A stretch of 64,000 bases of DNA. Source: Pseudomonas promysalinigenes. Lineage in GTDB: Bacteria; Pseudomonadota; Gammaproteobacteria; Pseudomonadales; Pseudomonadaceae. The notes beneath the pieces are model-generated. The model made no database searches and was not told where the DNA came from. It saw only the letters and a list, made by a program, of their open reading frames with translations. This document shows, piece after piece, positions 25,984 through 34,682 of this stretch (its first letter is position 1; each line of letters starts with the position of its first letter). The stretch is taken from positions 4,868,501 through 4,932,500 of the forward strand of contig NZ_CP077094.1 in assembly GCF_014269025.2 (NCBI RefSeq), read 5' to 3'. The translations under genes were made by a program, and so were the position numbers.

Positions 25984-27270
25984 TTACAGCACAACCCTCA
26001 AGCATTGCCCAGCGTGATACAGCGAGAAGCCGGACTCGTAGAACGCAGTGCGCAACGAAGGCGCACTGACGCCGACCATCGGCGAGAACGGAATCGGCAG
26101 ACTGTCGGCCTCACCCTTGAGCAGAAACTCGGCCAACGCCCGGCCAATCACTGTCCCGGTGGTGTTGCCACGGCCGTTATACCCGGTCACAGCCACCAAC
26201 CCCGGCGCCGGCTCGAACAGCCGCATCAAATGGTCTGGGGTGAAGTCGATGCAGCCGGTCCAGTGCATTTCCCACTCGACCTTGCCCAATTGCGGGTAGT
26301 AGTGGCTTTGGATACGGTCGGCCCAGCTGCGCACGAACCAGGCCGGCTTGTTGTCGACCCGGCCAAGGCTGCCCAGCAACAGGCGGCCCTGATCGTCACG
26401 GCGGATGCTGCTGAGCACGGTACGGGTGTCCCACGAACCCTGGCCGTGCGGCAACACCTTGTCGGCGGCGGCGCCCTGCAGCGGCTTGGACGCCACCTGG
26501 TAGTAGTAACCACGGAAGAACTGCTTTTGCAGGTTGCTCCAGTCGCCTTCGGTGTAGGCGCCCGTGGAGATCACCACCTTGTCGGCGCGAACCGAACCCC
26601 GCGCGGTCTTCACCCGCCAGGCATCGCCTTCGCGCTCAAGGCCTTCGACCGAGGATTGCTGGAACAACCTGCCGCCCAGGCGCGCCACGGCGGCGGCCAG
26701 GCCCTGGGTGTAGCCCATAGGGTTGATGGTGCCGGCGCGGCGGTCCAGCAGCGCTGCAGAGATTTTGTCGGTGCCGCAGTATTCCTGGCACTGGCTGCCG
26801 GTCAGCAACTGCACGTCGGCACCGCGGCGGCGCCATTGCTCATGGCGGGCCTCGAGGTCGGCGATACCGGTGGCGTTGTGCGCCATGTGCAGCGTGCCTT
26901 TATGCTGGGCCTGGCAGTCGATGCCGAGGCGTTCGATCATGTCGAACACTTGCGCGGGGGCTTCGCCGAGCACCTTGTTCAGGCGGCTACCCTGCTTGTG
27001 ACCCAAGGTGGCTTCGACATCATCAGGGCGGATCCAAGTGCCGGCGTTGACCAGCCCCACGTTGCGCCCGGAGCCGCCGTGGCCGATCTTCCAGGCCTCC
27101 AGCACAATCACCGACTTGCCCTGTTCGAGCAAGTGCACAGCCGCTGACAGGCCGGTGATGCCACCGCCGATCACGCAGACATCGGCCTTGTGTTCACCGG
27201 CCAGCGCCTGGCTGGCGACGCTCGGTTGGCTGACGTGTTCCCACAAGCATTGTTGACGCAGTTCGGACAT
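25984..27270 (-). CDS. amaA: L-pipecolate oxidase AmaA
   Basis: This 428-residue FAD-dependent oxidoreductase of the DAO family begins with a dinucleotide-binding motif, DVCVIGGGITGLSAAVHLLEQG (residues ~30-51). It also has the flavin-contacting HGGSGRNVGLVNAGTWI and a C-terminal GLVAVTGYNGRGNTTGTVIGRALAEFL. In P. putida AmaA oxidises pipecolate to piperideine-6-carboxylate in D-lysine catabolism, and its gene lies next to amaB exactly as here. The ATG at 27270 follows GGAG by 7 bases. The name rests on this neighbourhood. By sequence alone a gamma-glutamylputrescine-oxidase-like enzyme would also fit. Confidence 0.85.
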   Translation of the reverse strand: MSELRQQCLWEHVSQPSVASQALAGEHKADVCVIGGGITGLSAAVHLLEQGKSVIVLEAWKIGHGGSGRNVGLVNAGTWIRPDDVEATLGHKQGSRLNKVLGEAPAQVFDMIERLGIDCQAQHKGTLHMAHNATGIADLEARHEQWRRRGADVQLLTGSQCQEYCGTDKISAALLDRRAGTINPMGYTQGLAAAVARLGGRLFQQSSVEGLEREGDAWRVKTARGSVRADKVVISTGAYTEGDWSNLQKQFFRGYYYQVASKPLQGAAADKVLPHGQGSWDTRTVLSSIRRDDQGRLLLGSLGRVDNKPAWFVRSWADRIQSHYYPQLGKVEWEMHWTGCIDFTPDHLMRLFEPAPGLVAVTGYNGRGNTTGTVIGRALAEFLLKGEADSLPIPFSPMVGVSAPSLRTAFYESGFSLYHAGQCLRVVL

Positions 27271-27314
27271 GGCCCGGCTCCAGCGATTTGTTCTTGTTTG
27301 GGGCTGCTTTGCAG

Positions 27315-27397
27315 CCCATTCGCGGGTAAACCCGCTGCTATTAGGGATCTGCATCGCATGCACGATGCCCATAGAAGCGGGTTTACCCACGAAACGG
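27315..27397. repeat. Inverted REP pair between amaB and amaA
   Basis: CCCATTCGCGGGTAAACCCG (from 27315) faces a diverged inverted copy ending at 27397 (AGCGGGTTTACCCACGAAAC, 27376-27395). The first copy is identical over 22 bases to one at 53,761. The pair is within the ama transcript and could stabilise or attenuate it. Confidence 0.7.
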
Positions 27398-27410
27398 GGG
27401 CAACGCCCCC
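27396..27410 (-). terminator. Hairpin after amaB
   Basis: GGGGGC-AAC-GCCCCC lies 11 bases past the amaB stop codon and is followed on the minus strand by GTTTCGT. It may partially terminate amaB transcripts before amaA. Confidence 0.5.
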
Positions 27411-27421
27411 GCCTGAGCCCA

Positions 27422-28912
27422 TCAGTCGAACACGATACCCTGCGCCAGCGGCAGCTCACGCGAGTAGTTCACAGTGTTGGTCTGGCGACGCATGTAGCCT
27501 TTCCAGGCATCGGAACCCGACTCACGACCGCCGCCCGTTTCCTTCTCGCCACCGAACGCCCCGCCAATCTCTGCGCCGCTGGTACCAATGTTGACGTTGG
27601 CGATGCCACAGTCGCTGCCCGAAGCGCTCTGGAAGCGCTCGGCCTCGCGAATGTCGGTGGTGAAAATGCACGAGGACAGGCCCTGTGGCACTTCGTTATT
27701 CAGGCGCAGAGCCTCTTCGAAGTCGTCATATGCCAGCACGTAGAGGATCGGCGCAAAGGTTTCATGGCGCACTACGTCGCTCTGGGCCGGCATCTCGGCA
27801 ATGGCAGGCGACACGTAGTAGGCATTGGGGTATTGCTCGGCCAACTGACGCTCGCCACCGAATACCTGACCGCCTTCGTCGCGGGCCTTGGCCAATGCAC
27901 CTTGCATGGCGTCGAAGGACTGCTTGTCGATCAGCGGGCCGACCAGGTTGTCCTTGCGTGGGTCACCGATACGCACCTTGCCATAGGCTGCTTTGACACG
28001 GGCTACCACTTCGTCCTTGATCGAGCGATGCACGATCAGACGGCGCAGGGTGGTGCAGCGCTGGCCAGCGGTGCCTACGGCGGAGAACAGGATGCCGCGC
28101 ACGGCCAGGTCCAGGTCGGCGCTTGGGGCGAGGATCATGGCGTTGTTGCCGCCCAGCTCGAGGATACTGCGGCCAAAACGTGCCGCCACGCGCGGCCCGA
28201 CTTCACGGCCCATGCGGGTGCTACCGGTGGCGCTGACCAGCGGTACGCGTGGGTCGTCGACCATCGCTTCGCCAGCTTCGCGACCGCCAATGACCAGTTG
28301 CGCCAAGCCTGCCGGGGCGTCACCGAAGGCCTTCAGGGCTTTTTCGAACAGTGCCTGGCAAGCCAAGGCGGTCAGCGGCGTCTTCTCGGACGGTTTCCAT
28401 ACCACCGAGTTGCCAGCCACCAACGCCAACGCGGTGTTCCAAGCCCACACGGCCACTGGGAAGTTGAACGCGCTGATCACACCGACAACACCCAGCGGGT
28501 GCCAGGTTTCACGCATGTGGTGGCCAGGGCGCTCGGAGGCGATGGTCAGACCATACAGCTGACGCGACAGGCCAACGGCGAAATCACAAATGTCGATCAT
28601 TTCCTGCACCTCACCCAGGCCTTCCTGGGTGATCTTGCCGGCCTCGATCGACACCAACTCGCCAAGGTCGGCCTTATGCTCACGCAGCACTTCACCGAAC
28701 AGGCGCACCAGTTCGCCACGGCGCGGGGCCGGCACGCTGCGCCAGGCTTCGAAGGCTTGCTGGGCCTGATCGATGCGGGCGGTAGTCTCGGCCTTGCCGA
28801 GCAGTTTCACCGAGGCGATCTGGCTGCCGTCGATCGGCGTGTGAACAGGGTAATCGCCCTGGGTGTAAGCCTCGGCGGCAACGCCCAGGCGCTCGAGCAA
28901 TCCAGCAACCAT
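27422..28912 (-). CDS. amaB: L-aminoadipate-semialdehyde (piperideine-6-carboxylate) dehydrogenase AmaB
   Basis: This 496-residue aldehyde dehydrogenase of the ALDH7 (antiquitin) type has VISAFNFPVAVWAWN at the cofactor site, the glutamate in RSILELGGNNAMI, and the catalytic Cys in VGTAGQRCTTLRRLIVH. It oxidises 2-aminoadipate-6-semialdehyde to 2-aminoadipate with NAD(P)+, following AmaA in lysine/pipecolate breakdown. The ATG at 28912 follows GGAGAA; the longer frame upstream has no similarity. It precedes amaA with ~150 bp between, and is divergent from a LysR gene that is its likely regulator. Confidence 0.93.
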   Translation of the reverse strand: MVAGLLERLGVAAEAYTQGDYPVHTPIDGSQIASVKLLGKAETTARIDQAQQAFEAWRSVPAPRRGELVRLFGEVLREHKADLGELVSIEAGKITQEGLGEVQEMIDICDFAVGLSRQLYGLTIASERPGHHMRETWHPLGVVGVISAFNFPVAVWAWNTALALVAGNSVVWKPSEKTPLTALACQALFEKALKAFGDAPAGLAQLVIGGREAGEAMVDDPRVPLVSATGSTRMGREVGPRVAARFGRSILELGGNNAMILAPSADLDLAVRGILFSAVGTAGQRCTTLRRLIVHRSIKDEVVARVKAAYGKVRIGDPRKDNLVGPLIDKQSFDAMQGALAKARDEGGQVFGGERQLAEQYPNAYYVSPAIAEMPAQSDVVRHETFAPILYVLAYDDFEEALRLNNEVPQGLSSCIFTTDIREAERFQSASGSDCGIANVNIGTSGAEIGGAFGGEKETGGGRESGSDAWKGYMRRQTNTVNYSRELPLAQGIVFD

Positions 28913-28955
28913 TTGTGCTTCTCCTACATCGGGTGATGGGGTGGAAAAATGATGT

Positions 28956-29029
28956 GGATCAGTATTAATCCGATCACACCCATGCAACAAACGACCTTTA
29001 TTCCGCATATCATTCCCCCAGGTAATGAT
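28956..29029. promoter_or_regulatory. amaB/LysR divergent promoter region with two inverted repeats
   Basis: GGAT-N8-ATCC lies at 28956-28971, and ATCATT-N9-AATGAT at 29009-29029, close to the LysR start. Dyads of this size between a LysR gene and its divergent target are typical operator positions. Binding is inference. Confidence 0.45.
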
Positions 29030-29048
29030 TAAAGCTGGAAAGCCCCCT

Positions 29049-29939
29049 ATGTCCAAACGCCTGGTGCCCTCCATGACCGCCCTGCAGTGCTTCGAAGCTG
29101 CGGCCCGTCACCTGAGTTTCACCCGCGCAGCCGAGGAGCTGCACCTGACCCAGAGCGCGGTCAGCAAGCAGGTCGCACAGCTTGAAGAGATGCTGCGCCA
29201 CCACCTGTTCCTGCGCATCCGCAGGCGCCTGCAACTCACCCCTGCCGGCAGCCTGTATTTGGCAGAGGTGAACAAGATTCTCACCCAGGTCGATATGTCC
29301 AGCCGCTACGTGCTCACCTACGGCGAGCAAACCGAGATACTCAAGGTAGCCACTCAACCGAGTTTCGGCGTGCGCTGGCTAATCCCGCACCTCAAGGGTT
29401 TCGGCAAACGCCACGGCAATATCCACCTCGACATTCGCAACGAAATGGAGCCGTTCGCCCTGCTGCAGGGTTCGGCGGATGTGGTGTTCTTCTATGGCCA
29501 GGGCACCTGGCCGGGCGCAACCTGCGTCGAGTTGTTCGGTGAGGAGGTAGTGCCCGTGTGCGCGCCGGAGCTGCTGGCGGGGCGTACGCTGGAGGATGCC
29601 GGTGAACTGGCGGATAGGGTGCTTCTGCAAAGCACTTCGCGCCCACAGGCCTGGCATGAATGGTTTCTGGAGTTGGGCTTGCACAGTGTCAGCGCCTACC
29701 ACGGCCCGCGCTTCGATACCTTCTACATGGCGCTCAGTGCAGCGCAGGCTGGGTGTGGCGTAGCGCTGGTGCCTCGCTACCTGGTGGCCAAAGAGTTGGC
29801 CGAAGGCAGCCTGGTGGTTGCCTGGAACCATGCGATGCCAAGTGCCGGCAAGCATTACCTGGGCTATGCCGAGCATGCGGCCGAAGTGCCCAAAGTCAGG
29901 GCGCTGGTGGAATGGGTGGGCGAGCAGCTGAAGAACTGA
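29049..29939 (+). CDS. LysR family regulator (GcvA-like), probable regulator of the ama genes
   Basis: This 296-residue regulator has a typical helix-turn-helix (MTALQCFEAAARHLSFTRAAEELHLTQSAVSKQVAQLEEML, ~residues 9-49) and a type 2 periplasmic-binding-like sensor domain with an STSRPQAWHEWF segment as in GcvA-type regulators. It is divergent from amaB and 103 bp ahead of hglS. Control of both is therefore likely, with a lysine-pathway intermediate as ligand. I chose ATG 29049 (MSKRLVPSM), which follows GGAAAG; ATG 29025 in frame is an alternative. Confidence 0.9.
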   Translation: MSKRLVPSMTALQCFEAAARHLSFTRAAEELHLTQSAVSKQVAQLEEMLRHHLFLRIRRRLQLTPAGSLYLAEVNKILTQVDMSSRYVLTYGEQTEILKVATQPSFGVRWLIPHLKGFGKRHGNIHLDIRNEMEPFALLQGSADVVFFYGQGTWPGATCVELFGEEVVPVCAPELLAGRTLEDAGELADRVLLQSTSRPQAWHEWFLELGLHSVSAYHGPRFDTFYMALSAAQAGCGVALVPRYLVAKELAEGSLVVAWNHAMPSAGKHYLGYAEHAAEVPKVRALVEWVGEQLKN

Positions 29940-30042
29940 AGGTCGATCAAAAATGGAATGACTGACACACTTTTTTTCGCTTGTGAGCCAAGTGCATTCC
30001 CAGCTTTCATGTAAGCGTCCGAACTCAACCAGGAAGCTAGCG

Positions 30043-31428
30043 ATGCCCGCCCACGATTTCGTCAGCCCCGACAGCATCCGCGCGCAGTTCTCTGCCGCCA
30101 TGTCGCTCATGTACAAACAGGAAGTGCCGCTGTACGGCACGCTGCTGGAGCTGGTGAGCGAAATCAACCAGCAGGTCCTGGCCGAGCAGCCCGAGGTTTC
30201 CAACGCCCTGCGCTGGACTGGCGAGCTTGAGCGTCTGGACCAGGAGCGCCACGGTGCCATCCGGGTGGGTAGCGCCGAAGAGTTGGCAACCATCGCTCGT
30301 CTGTTCGCGGTGATGGGCATGACGCCGGTCGGTTACTACGACCTGAGCTCTGCCGGCGTACCGGTACACTCCACCGCGTTTCGCGCCGTGCATGAGCAGT
30401 CGCTGCACGCCAGCCCCTTCCGGGTGTTCACCTCGTTGCTGCGCCTTGAGCTGATCGACGATGTCAAATTGCGCGAAATGGCCCAGGAAATTCTGGCCAA
30501 GCGCAAGATTTTCACCGCCCGCACCTTGGAGCTGATTGCTCAGGCCGAACGCGATGGTGGCCTCACTGCTGCTGACGCCGACGAATTCGTGAGCGAAGCG
30601 CTGCACACCTTCCGCTGGCACCATGACGCAACTGTAACTGCCGAGCAGTACCAGCAATTGCACGACCAGCACCGCCTGATTGCCGACGTTGTGGCCTTCA
30701 AGGGCCCGCACATCAATCACCTGACCCCACGCACCCTGGACATCGACGCGATCCAGGCCGGGATGCCAGCCAAAGGCATACCGCCCAAGGCCGTGATCGA
30801 AGGGCCGCCTACCCGTCGTCATCCGATTCTGCTGCGCCAGACCAGCTTCAAGGCACTGCAGGAGCAGGTTGCCTTCAGTGATCACCAAGGCAGCCATACG
30901 GCTCGCTTTGGCGAAATCGAGCAGCGTGGCGCGGCGCTGACGCCCAAGGGGCGCCAACTGTACGACCGGTTACTGGATGCCACCCGTGCAGCCCTGGGTG
31001 GCGCACCGGCCGAGGCCAATGCCGAGCGCTACATGGCGCTGCTGCAGGAGAGCTTTGCCGAGTTTCCGGATGACCTGGCGCAGATGCGCGAACAAGGGTT
31101 GGCGTACTTCCGCTACTTCGCCACCGAGCAGGGTCTGGCCGCACGCACGCGCACCGACCGGCCCACTACGTTGCAAGGGCTGATCGCTGCTGGCCATGTG
31201 CATTTCGAAGCATTGGTGTACGAGGACTTTCTGCCGGTGAGCGCGGCGGGGATCTTCCAGTCGAACCTCGGCGACGATGGCCAGGCGGACTACGGTAGCA
31301 ATGCCAATCGTGAGGCGTTCGAAGCCGCGCTGGGGCTGCAGGTGCAGGATGAACTCGCGCTGTATGCGCAAAGTGAGCAGCGCTCGATTCAGGCCTGTGC
31401 CCAGGCCCTTGAACTGGGCTCGCTGTAA
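30043..31428 (+). CDS. hglS: 2-oxoadipate dioxygenase/decarboxylase HglS (hydroxyglutarate synthase)
   Basis: This 461-residue DUF1338 protein matches the P. putida enzyme that converts 2-oxoadipate to D-2-hydroxyglutarate with Fe(II) and O2, late in D-lysine catabolism. The residues known to matter fall where expected: His70 and Arg74 in ERHGAIRVG, His226 in KGPHINHLTPR, and an acidic ligand near 291-293 in FGEIEQRG. The ATG at 30043 has AGGAAGC 5-6 bases upstream. The frame stays open back to 29983 without similarity. It stands alone after the LysR gene and ends just before a 21-bp hairpin. Confidence 0.94.
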   Translation: MPAHDFVSPDSIRAQFSAAMSLMYKQEVPLYGTLLELVSEINQQVLAEQPEVSNALRWTGELERLDQERHGAIRVGSAEELATIARLFAVMGMTPVGYYDLSSAGVPVHSTAFRAVHEQSLHASPFRVFTSLLRLELIDDVKLREMAQEILAKRKIFTARTLELIAQAERDGGLTAADADEFVSEALHTFRWHHDATVTAEQYQQLHDQHRLIADVVAFKGPHINHLTPRTLDIDAIQAGMPAKGIPPKAVIEGPPTRRHPILLRQTSFKALQEQVAFSDHQGSHTARFGEIEQRGAALTPKGRQLYDRLLDATRAALGGAPAEANAERYMALLQESFAEFPDDLAQMREQGLAYFRYFATEQGLAARTRTDRPTTLQGLIAAGHVHFEALVYEDFLPVSAAGIFQSNLGDDGQADYGSNANREAFEAALGLQVQDELALYAQSEQRSIQACAQALELGSL

Positions 31429-31433
31429 CCCAT

Positions 31434-31481
31434 CGGGCTCGCTTCGCGGCTCACCGGCAAGTGAGCCGCGAAGCGAGCCCG
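31434..31481. terminator. 21-bp perfect hairpin between convergent genes
   Basis: CGGGCTCGCTTCGCGGCTCA... (31434-31454) pairs perfectly with 31461-31481 over a six-base CGGCAA loop. It starts 6 bases after the hglS stop codon and ends 8 bases before the chemoreceptor stop codon. It is a bidirectional transcript end or a REP-derived element. Confidence 0.8.
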
Positions 31482-31488
31482 TTCAGCC

Positions 31489-33387
31489 TCAACGGAAGCG
31501 ATCCACTTCCTGACGCAACTGCGCCGCCAAACCTTCCAGCTCCCGCGCTGTGAAGGCCAGCTCCTTGGCCACATCACGCTGCTCGCTGTTGGCCTGGGCA
31601 ATGCTCTGCAAATTGCGGCTAAGCACGGTGGCGGTGCTGCTTTGCTCCTGGGTCGCCGTGCTGATCACCGCGAACTGCTCACCTGCCGTACGGCTTTGCT
31701 CATCGATTCGCGCCAGCGCCTGGGCAACTTTGTCGTTGCGCGCCAGGCCTTCCTGCATCAATTGGTTGCCCTGCTCCAGGGTATCGATGGCATGGCCAGT
31801 CTGCTGCTGGATGCTGGTGATCATCCCTGAAATCTCATCGGTCGCCTGGCGCGTGCGTGCTGCCAGCCCACGTACCTCGTCCGCCACCACGGCAAAGCCA
31901 CGGCCCTGCTCCCCAGCCCGCGCAGCCTCGATCGCCGCGTTCAGCGCCAGCAGGTTGGTTTGCTCAGCAATCGCCGTGATCACGCTGATGATGCCGCCGA
32001 TTTCTTGAGAGCGTGCGCCCAGGCTATCCATCACCGTGGCAGTGCCGCCCAACGCTTGGGCAATCTGCTTGAGCGAGCCAGAGGCTTCGTCCATGGCGCT
32101 GCGGCCGATACGCGTCTGCTGGGCATTGTCACGGGCCATGCGTTCGGTACCCGCCATGTTGTCGGCGATGTTCATCGAGGTGGCGCTGAACTCCTCCACC
32201 GCGCCAGCCATGCTGGTGATCTCGCCTGATTGTTGATCCATGCCCTCGCAGGCTCCGGCAGAAAGCCCGGACAGCGAGCGCGCACGGCTGCTGACCTGCT
32301 CGGAAGCACTACGAATGTGCGCGACCATGTTCGCCAACGCTTCGCCCATCTGGTTGAAGCTGCGTGCCAGCTGGCCAATCTCGTCGTGGCTGGTCACACT
32401 CAAGCGCGCATTCAGGTCGCCAGCACCCAGTGCCTCGGCCTGGCGCACCAGATCATCCAGCGGGCGCAATTTGCGTCGCAGCAGCCACAACGTGGCGGCC
32501 ACCGCCAGCAGCATGGCCAGCAGGCTGCCGATGGCCAGGCGCATGCCCACACTCCAGGTCACCTCGCGGATCTCTGCCTTGGGCATGCTGGCGACCACTG
32601 TCCAGGGGCCCTCGGCAAATGGCGCGCTGGCACTGAACAGGTCCTGATCAGCGTTGGCCGGTGGCACCAGCCATTGGTCCTGAGCATCGCGGATGGCCAA
32701 CGAGCCGGTGGTACCGATGCGAAAACGCTTGAGGTTGGCGAATTGCGCGTTCTGCGCATCGGTGTAGTCGAAGCCGACGAACAAAACCGCGATCACTCGC
32801 CCGCTGCTGTCGCTGACCGGCACGTACCGGGTCATGTAGTTACGATCGAACAGCACGGCACGGCCCACGTACATTTGCCCGGCTAGCAGCTTGGAATAGG
32901 CCGGATGCTGGCGATCGAGCTGGGTGCCGATGGCACGTGTGCCGTCTTGTTTTTTGAGGTTGGTGCTGATGCGCACGAAATCATCGCCACTGCGCACGAA
33001 CACCGTCGCAATGCCTGCGGTCATCTGCTGAAATTCGTCGACCACCTGGAAGTCGTTGTTCACTAGCCGATCACCCAGATAAAGAGCCGGTGTAGCCTGG
33101 CCTGCAACCTCCACGCTCTCACCTGGATGCAGCGTGAGGCCCGAAGCGAAGCGGCGTTCGAACAAGCCGCTCAGGCGCTGGGTATTGTCTTTCAGGGAGC
33201 CATGGAAGGTGTCGAGCTGATCGGCCAACAGCCGTGCTTCACTGGCGAGGTGGGCCTGGCGTGTTGCTAGGTTGGCATCGTCCAGCGCACGCAGGGCGAA
33301 CAAAGTACTGCCGGAAATCACCAGCGCCAGCACGATGGCGAGGGCAACACCGAGTTGCGAGGCAATCCGGGCACGCGGTTGAGACAT
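31489..33387 (-). CDS. Methyl-accepting chemotaxis protein with Cache sensor
   Basis: This 632-residue chemoreceptor has an N-terminal membrane helix (~12-33) and a periplasmic Cache_3/Cache_2-type sensor (~35-285; [22 protein letters not shown] and [16 protein letters not shown]). A second membrane helix (~290-312) and a HAMP domain ([19 protein letters not shown]) follow. The cytoplasmic signalling rod has its hairpin tip at [32 protein letters not shown]. It ends QEVDRFR, with no CheR/CheB-binding pentapeptide. The ligand cannot be deduced; small organic acids are common for this sensor type. The ATG at 33387 follows CAGGAGC. It is monocistronic. Confidence 0.95.
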   Translation of the reverse strand: MSQPRARIASQLGVALAIVLALVISGSTLFALRALDDANLATRQAHLASEARLLADQLDTFHGSLKDNTQRLSGLFERRFASGLTLHPGESVEVAGQATPALYLGDRLVNNDFQVVDEFQQMTAGIATVFVRSGDDFVRISTNLKKQDGTRAIGTQLDRQHPAYSKLLAGQMYVGRAVLFDRNYMTRYVPVSDSSGRVIAVLFVGFDYTDAQNAQFANLKRFRIGTTGSLAIRDAQDQWLVPPANADQDLFSASAPFAEGPWTVVASMPKAEIREVTWSVGMRLAIGSLLAMLLAVAATLWLLRRKLRPLDDLVRQAEALGAGDLNARLSVTSHDEIGQLARSFNQMGEALANMVAHIRSASEQVSSRARSLSGLSAGACEGMDQQSGEITSMAGAVEEFSATSMNIADNMAGTERMARDNAQQTRIGRSAMDEASGSLKQIAQALGGTATVMDSLGARSQEIGGIISVITAIAEQTNLLALNAAIEAARAGEQGRGFAVVADEVRGLAARTRQATDEISGMITSIQQQTGHAIDTLEQGNQLMQEGLARNDKVAQALARIDEQSRTAGEQFAVISTATQEQSSTATVLSRNLQSIAQANSEQRDVAKELAFTARELEGLAAQLRQEVDRFR

Positions 33388-33598
33388 AAAGCAGCTCCTG
33401 GCAAGAGGCCGGGATCATCCTGATCGCACTGACCACCCGCTTGAATGACGACGGGGAAGCGCGTCCTCTTGCGGGACGCTGGTGCCAGTCAATCGGCGTC
33501 GCCGATGAATACTTGAGTGTCGGGCCGGGGTATTGGCAAACGTTTTCCTTAGTTGGCCATTGCATGGGTTGACCCCGCAGGAGCGCCACTGCAGGCAA

Positions 33599-34525
33599 TC
33601 AAAGCGCCGGCAGGATCTCTACCGCTGGCAAGTCCACTGCCGCCGCCTCCTCCTGCAGAAACAGGCTCAAGCGCCGCAGCCGCTCGCCGCCTGGCCGGGT
33701 GCGCGGCCACACCAGGTAATAGTCCAGCCCGCTGGGCACCGCCGTCGGCCAAGGCAAGCTCAGGCGCCCCTGAGCCACGTCCTCGGCCACCATCAACAAG
33801 TCACCCATCGACACTCCATAGCCCCGAGCTGCAGCGATCATGCCCAGCTCCAGCGTATCGAACACCTGCCCGCCTTTGATCGACACCTGATCGCTCAGGC
33901 CCATGCGCTCGAGCCATTCGCGCCAGTCACGTTTGTCGGGGGTTGGGTGCAGAAGCTCGATGCCCGCCAGTCGCCGCTCGTCCCAAGGCCCGTGCTTGAG
34001 CAGATCCGGCGCCCCCACCGGAATCAGCAGCTCGGGAAACAAGCGCCGCACCTCCCAGTCTGCGGGAAATACCCCGTCACTGAGCAGCACCGCGCAATCG
34101 AACGGCTCCTGGTTGAAGTCCACATGGTCGACGTCCATCCAGGCGCTGGTCAGCTGCACCTCATTACCGGGCTGCAGGTGGCGGAAGTGGCTCAGCCGTG
34201 CCAGCAACCAACGCATGGTAAGGGTCGAGGGCGCCTTCATGCGCAGAATGTCATCCTCACCGCGCAAGGTGTCGCACGCCCGTTCCAGAGCGGCGAAACC
34301 TTCACGTACACCGGGCAGCAGCATGCGCGCCGCTTCGGTCAGTTGCAGATTACGGCCACTGCGCACGAACAGCTTGCAGCCGAAGTGATGTTCGAGGGTG
34401 TGGATATGCCGGCTGACTGCACTTTGGGTGATCGACAGCTCTTCACCTGCGCGGGTGAACGAGTTCAAACGCGCAGCCGCTTCGAATGCGCGCAGTGCAT
34501 ACAGCGCTGGTAGCTGGCGAGACAT
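33599..34525 (-). CDS. LysR family regulator (GcvA-like)
   Basis: This 308-residue regulator has its helix-turn-helix at residues ~8-50 (YALRAFEAAARLNSFTRAGEELSITQSAVSRHIHTLEHHF). The effector domain has the PDKRDWREWLERMGL signature of the GcvA branch. It is divergent from the MATE exporter gene with 157 bp between, so it may regulate that gene. Upstream of the ATG is AGGTGTGCC. The 211 bp between this gene's end and the chemoreceptor start show nothing I can name. Confidence 0.9.
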   Translation of the reverse strand: MSRQLPALYALRAFEAAARLNSFTRAGEELSITQSAVSRHIHTLEHHFGCKLFVRSGRNLQLTEAARMLLPGVREGFAALERACDTLRGEDDILRMKAPSTLTMRWLLARLSHFRHLQPGNEVQLTSAWMDVDHVDFNQEPFDCAVLLSDGVFPADWEVRRLFPELLIPVGAPDLLKHGPWDERRLAGIELLHPTPDKRDWREWLERMGLSDQVSIKGGQVFDTLELGMIAAARGYGVSMGDLLMVAEDVAQGRLSLPWPTAVPSGLDYYLVWPRTRPGGERLRRLSLFLQEEAAAVDLPAVEILPAL

Positions 34526-34682
34526 GGCACACCTGTAATCATTGGGTGGAAAACCATTGCCAAGCCATCATATATGGATGAGTTCAACTCATGCCAACCA
34601 TCGCTTTTATCCTTTTGTGCAAAGTTGACCAAAGCCTCAGAATCGTCCCTCGCTCACAGGATCAAACACAAGGACCACACCC

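Noticed and set aside
27269..28936. 555-codon open frame antisense to amaB
   Set aside because: Shadow; amaB carries all dehydrogenase motifs.
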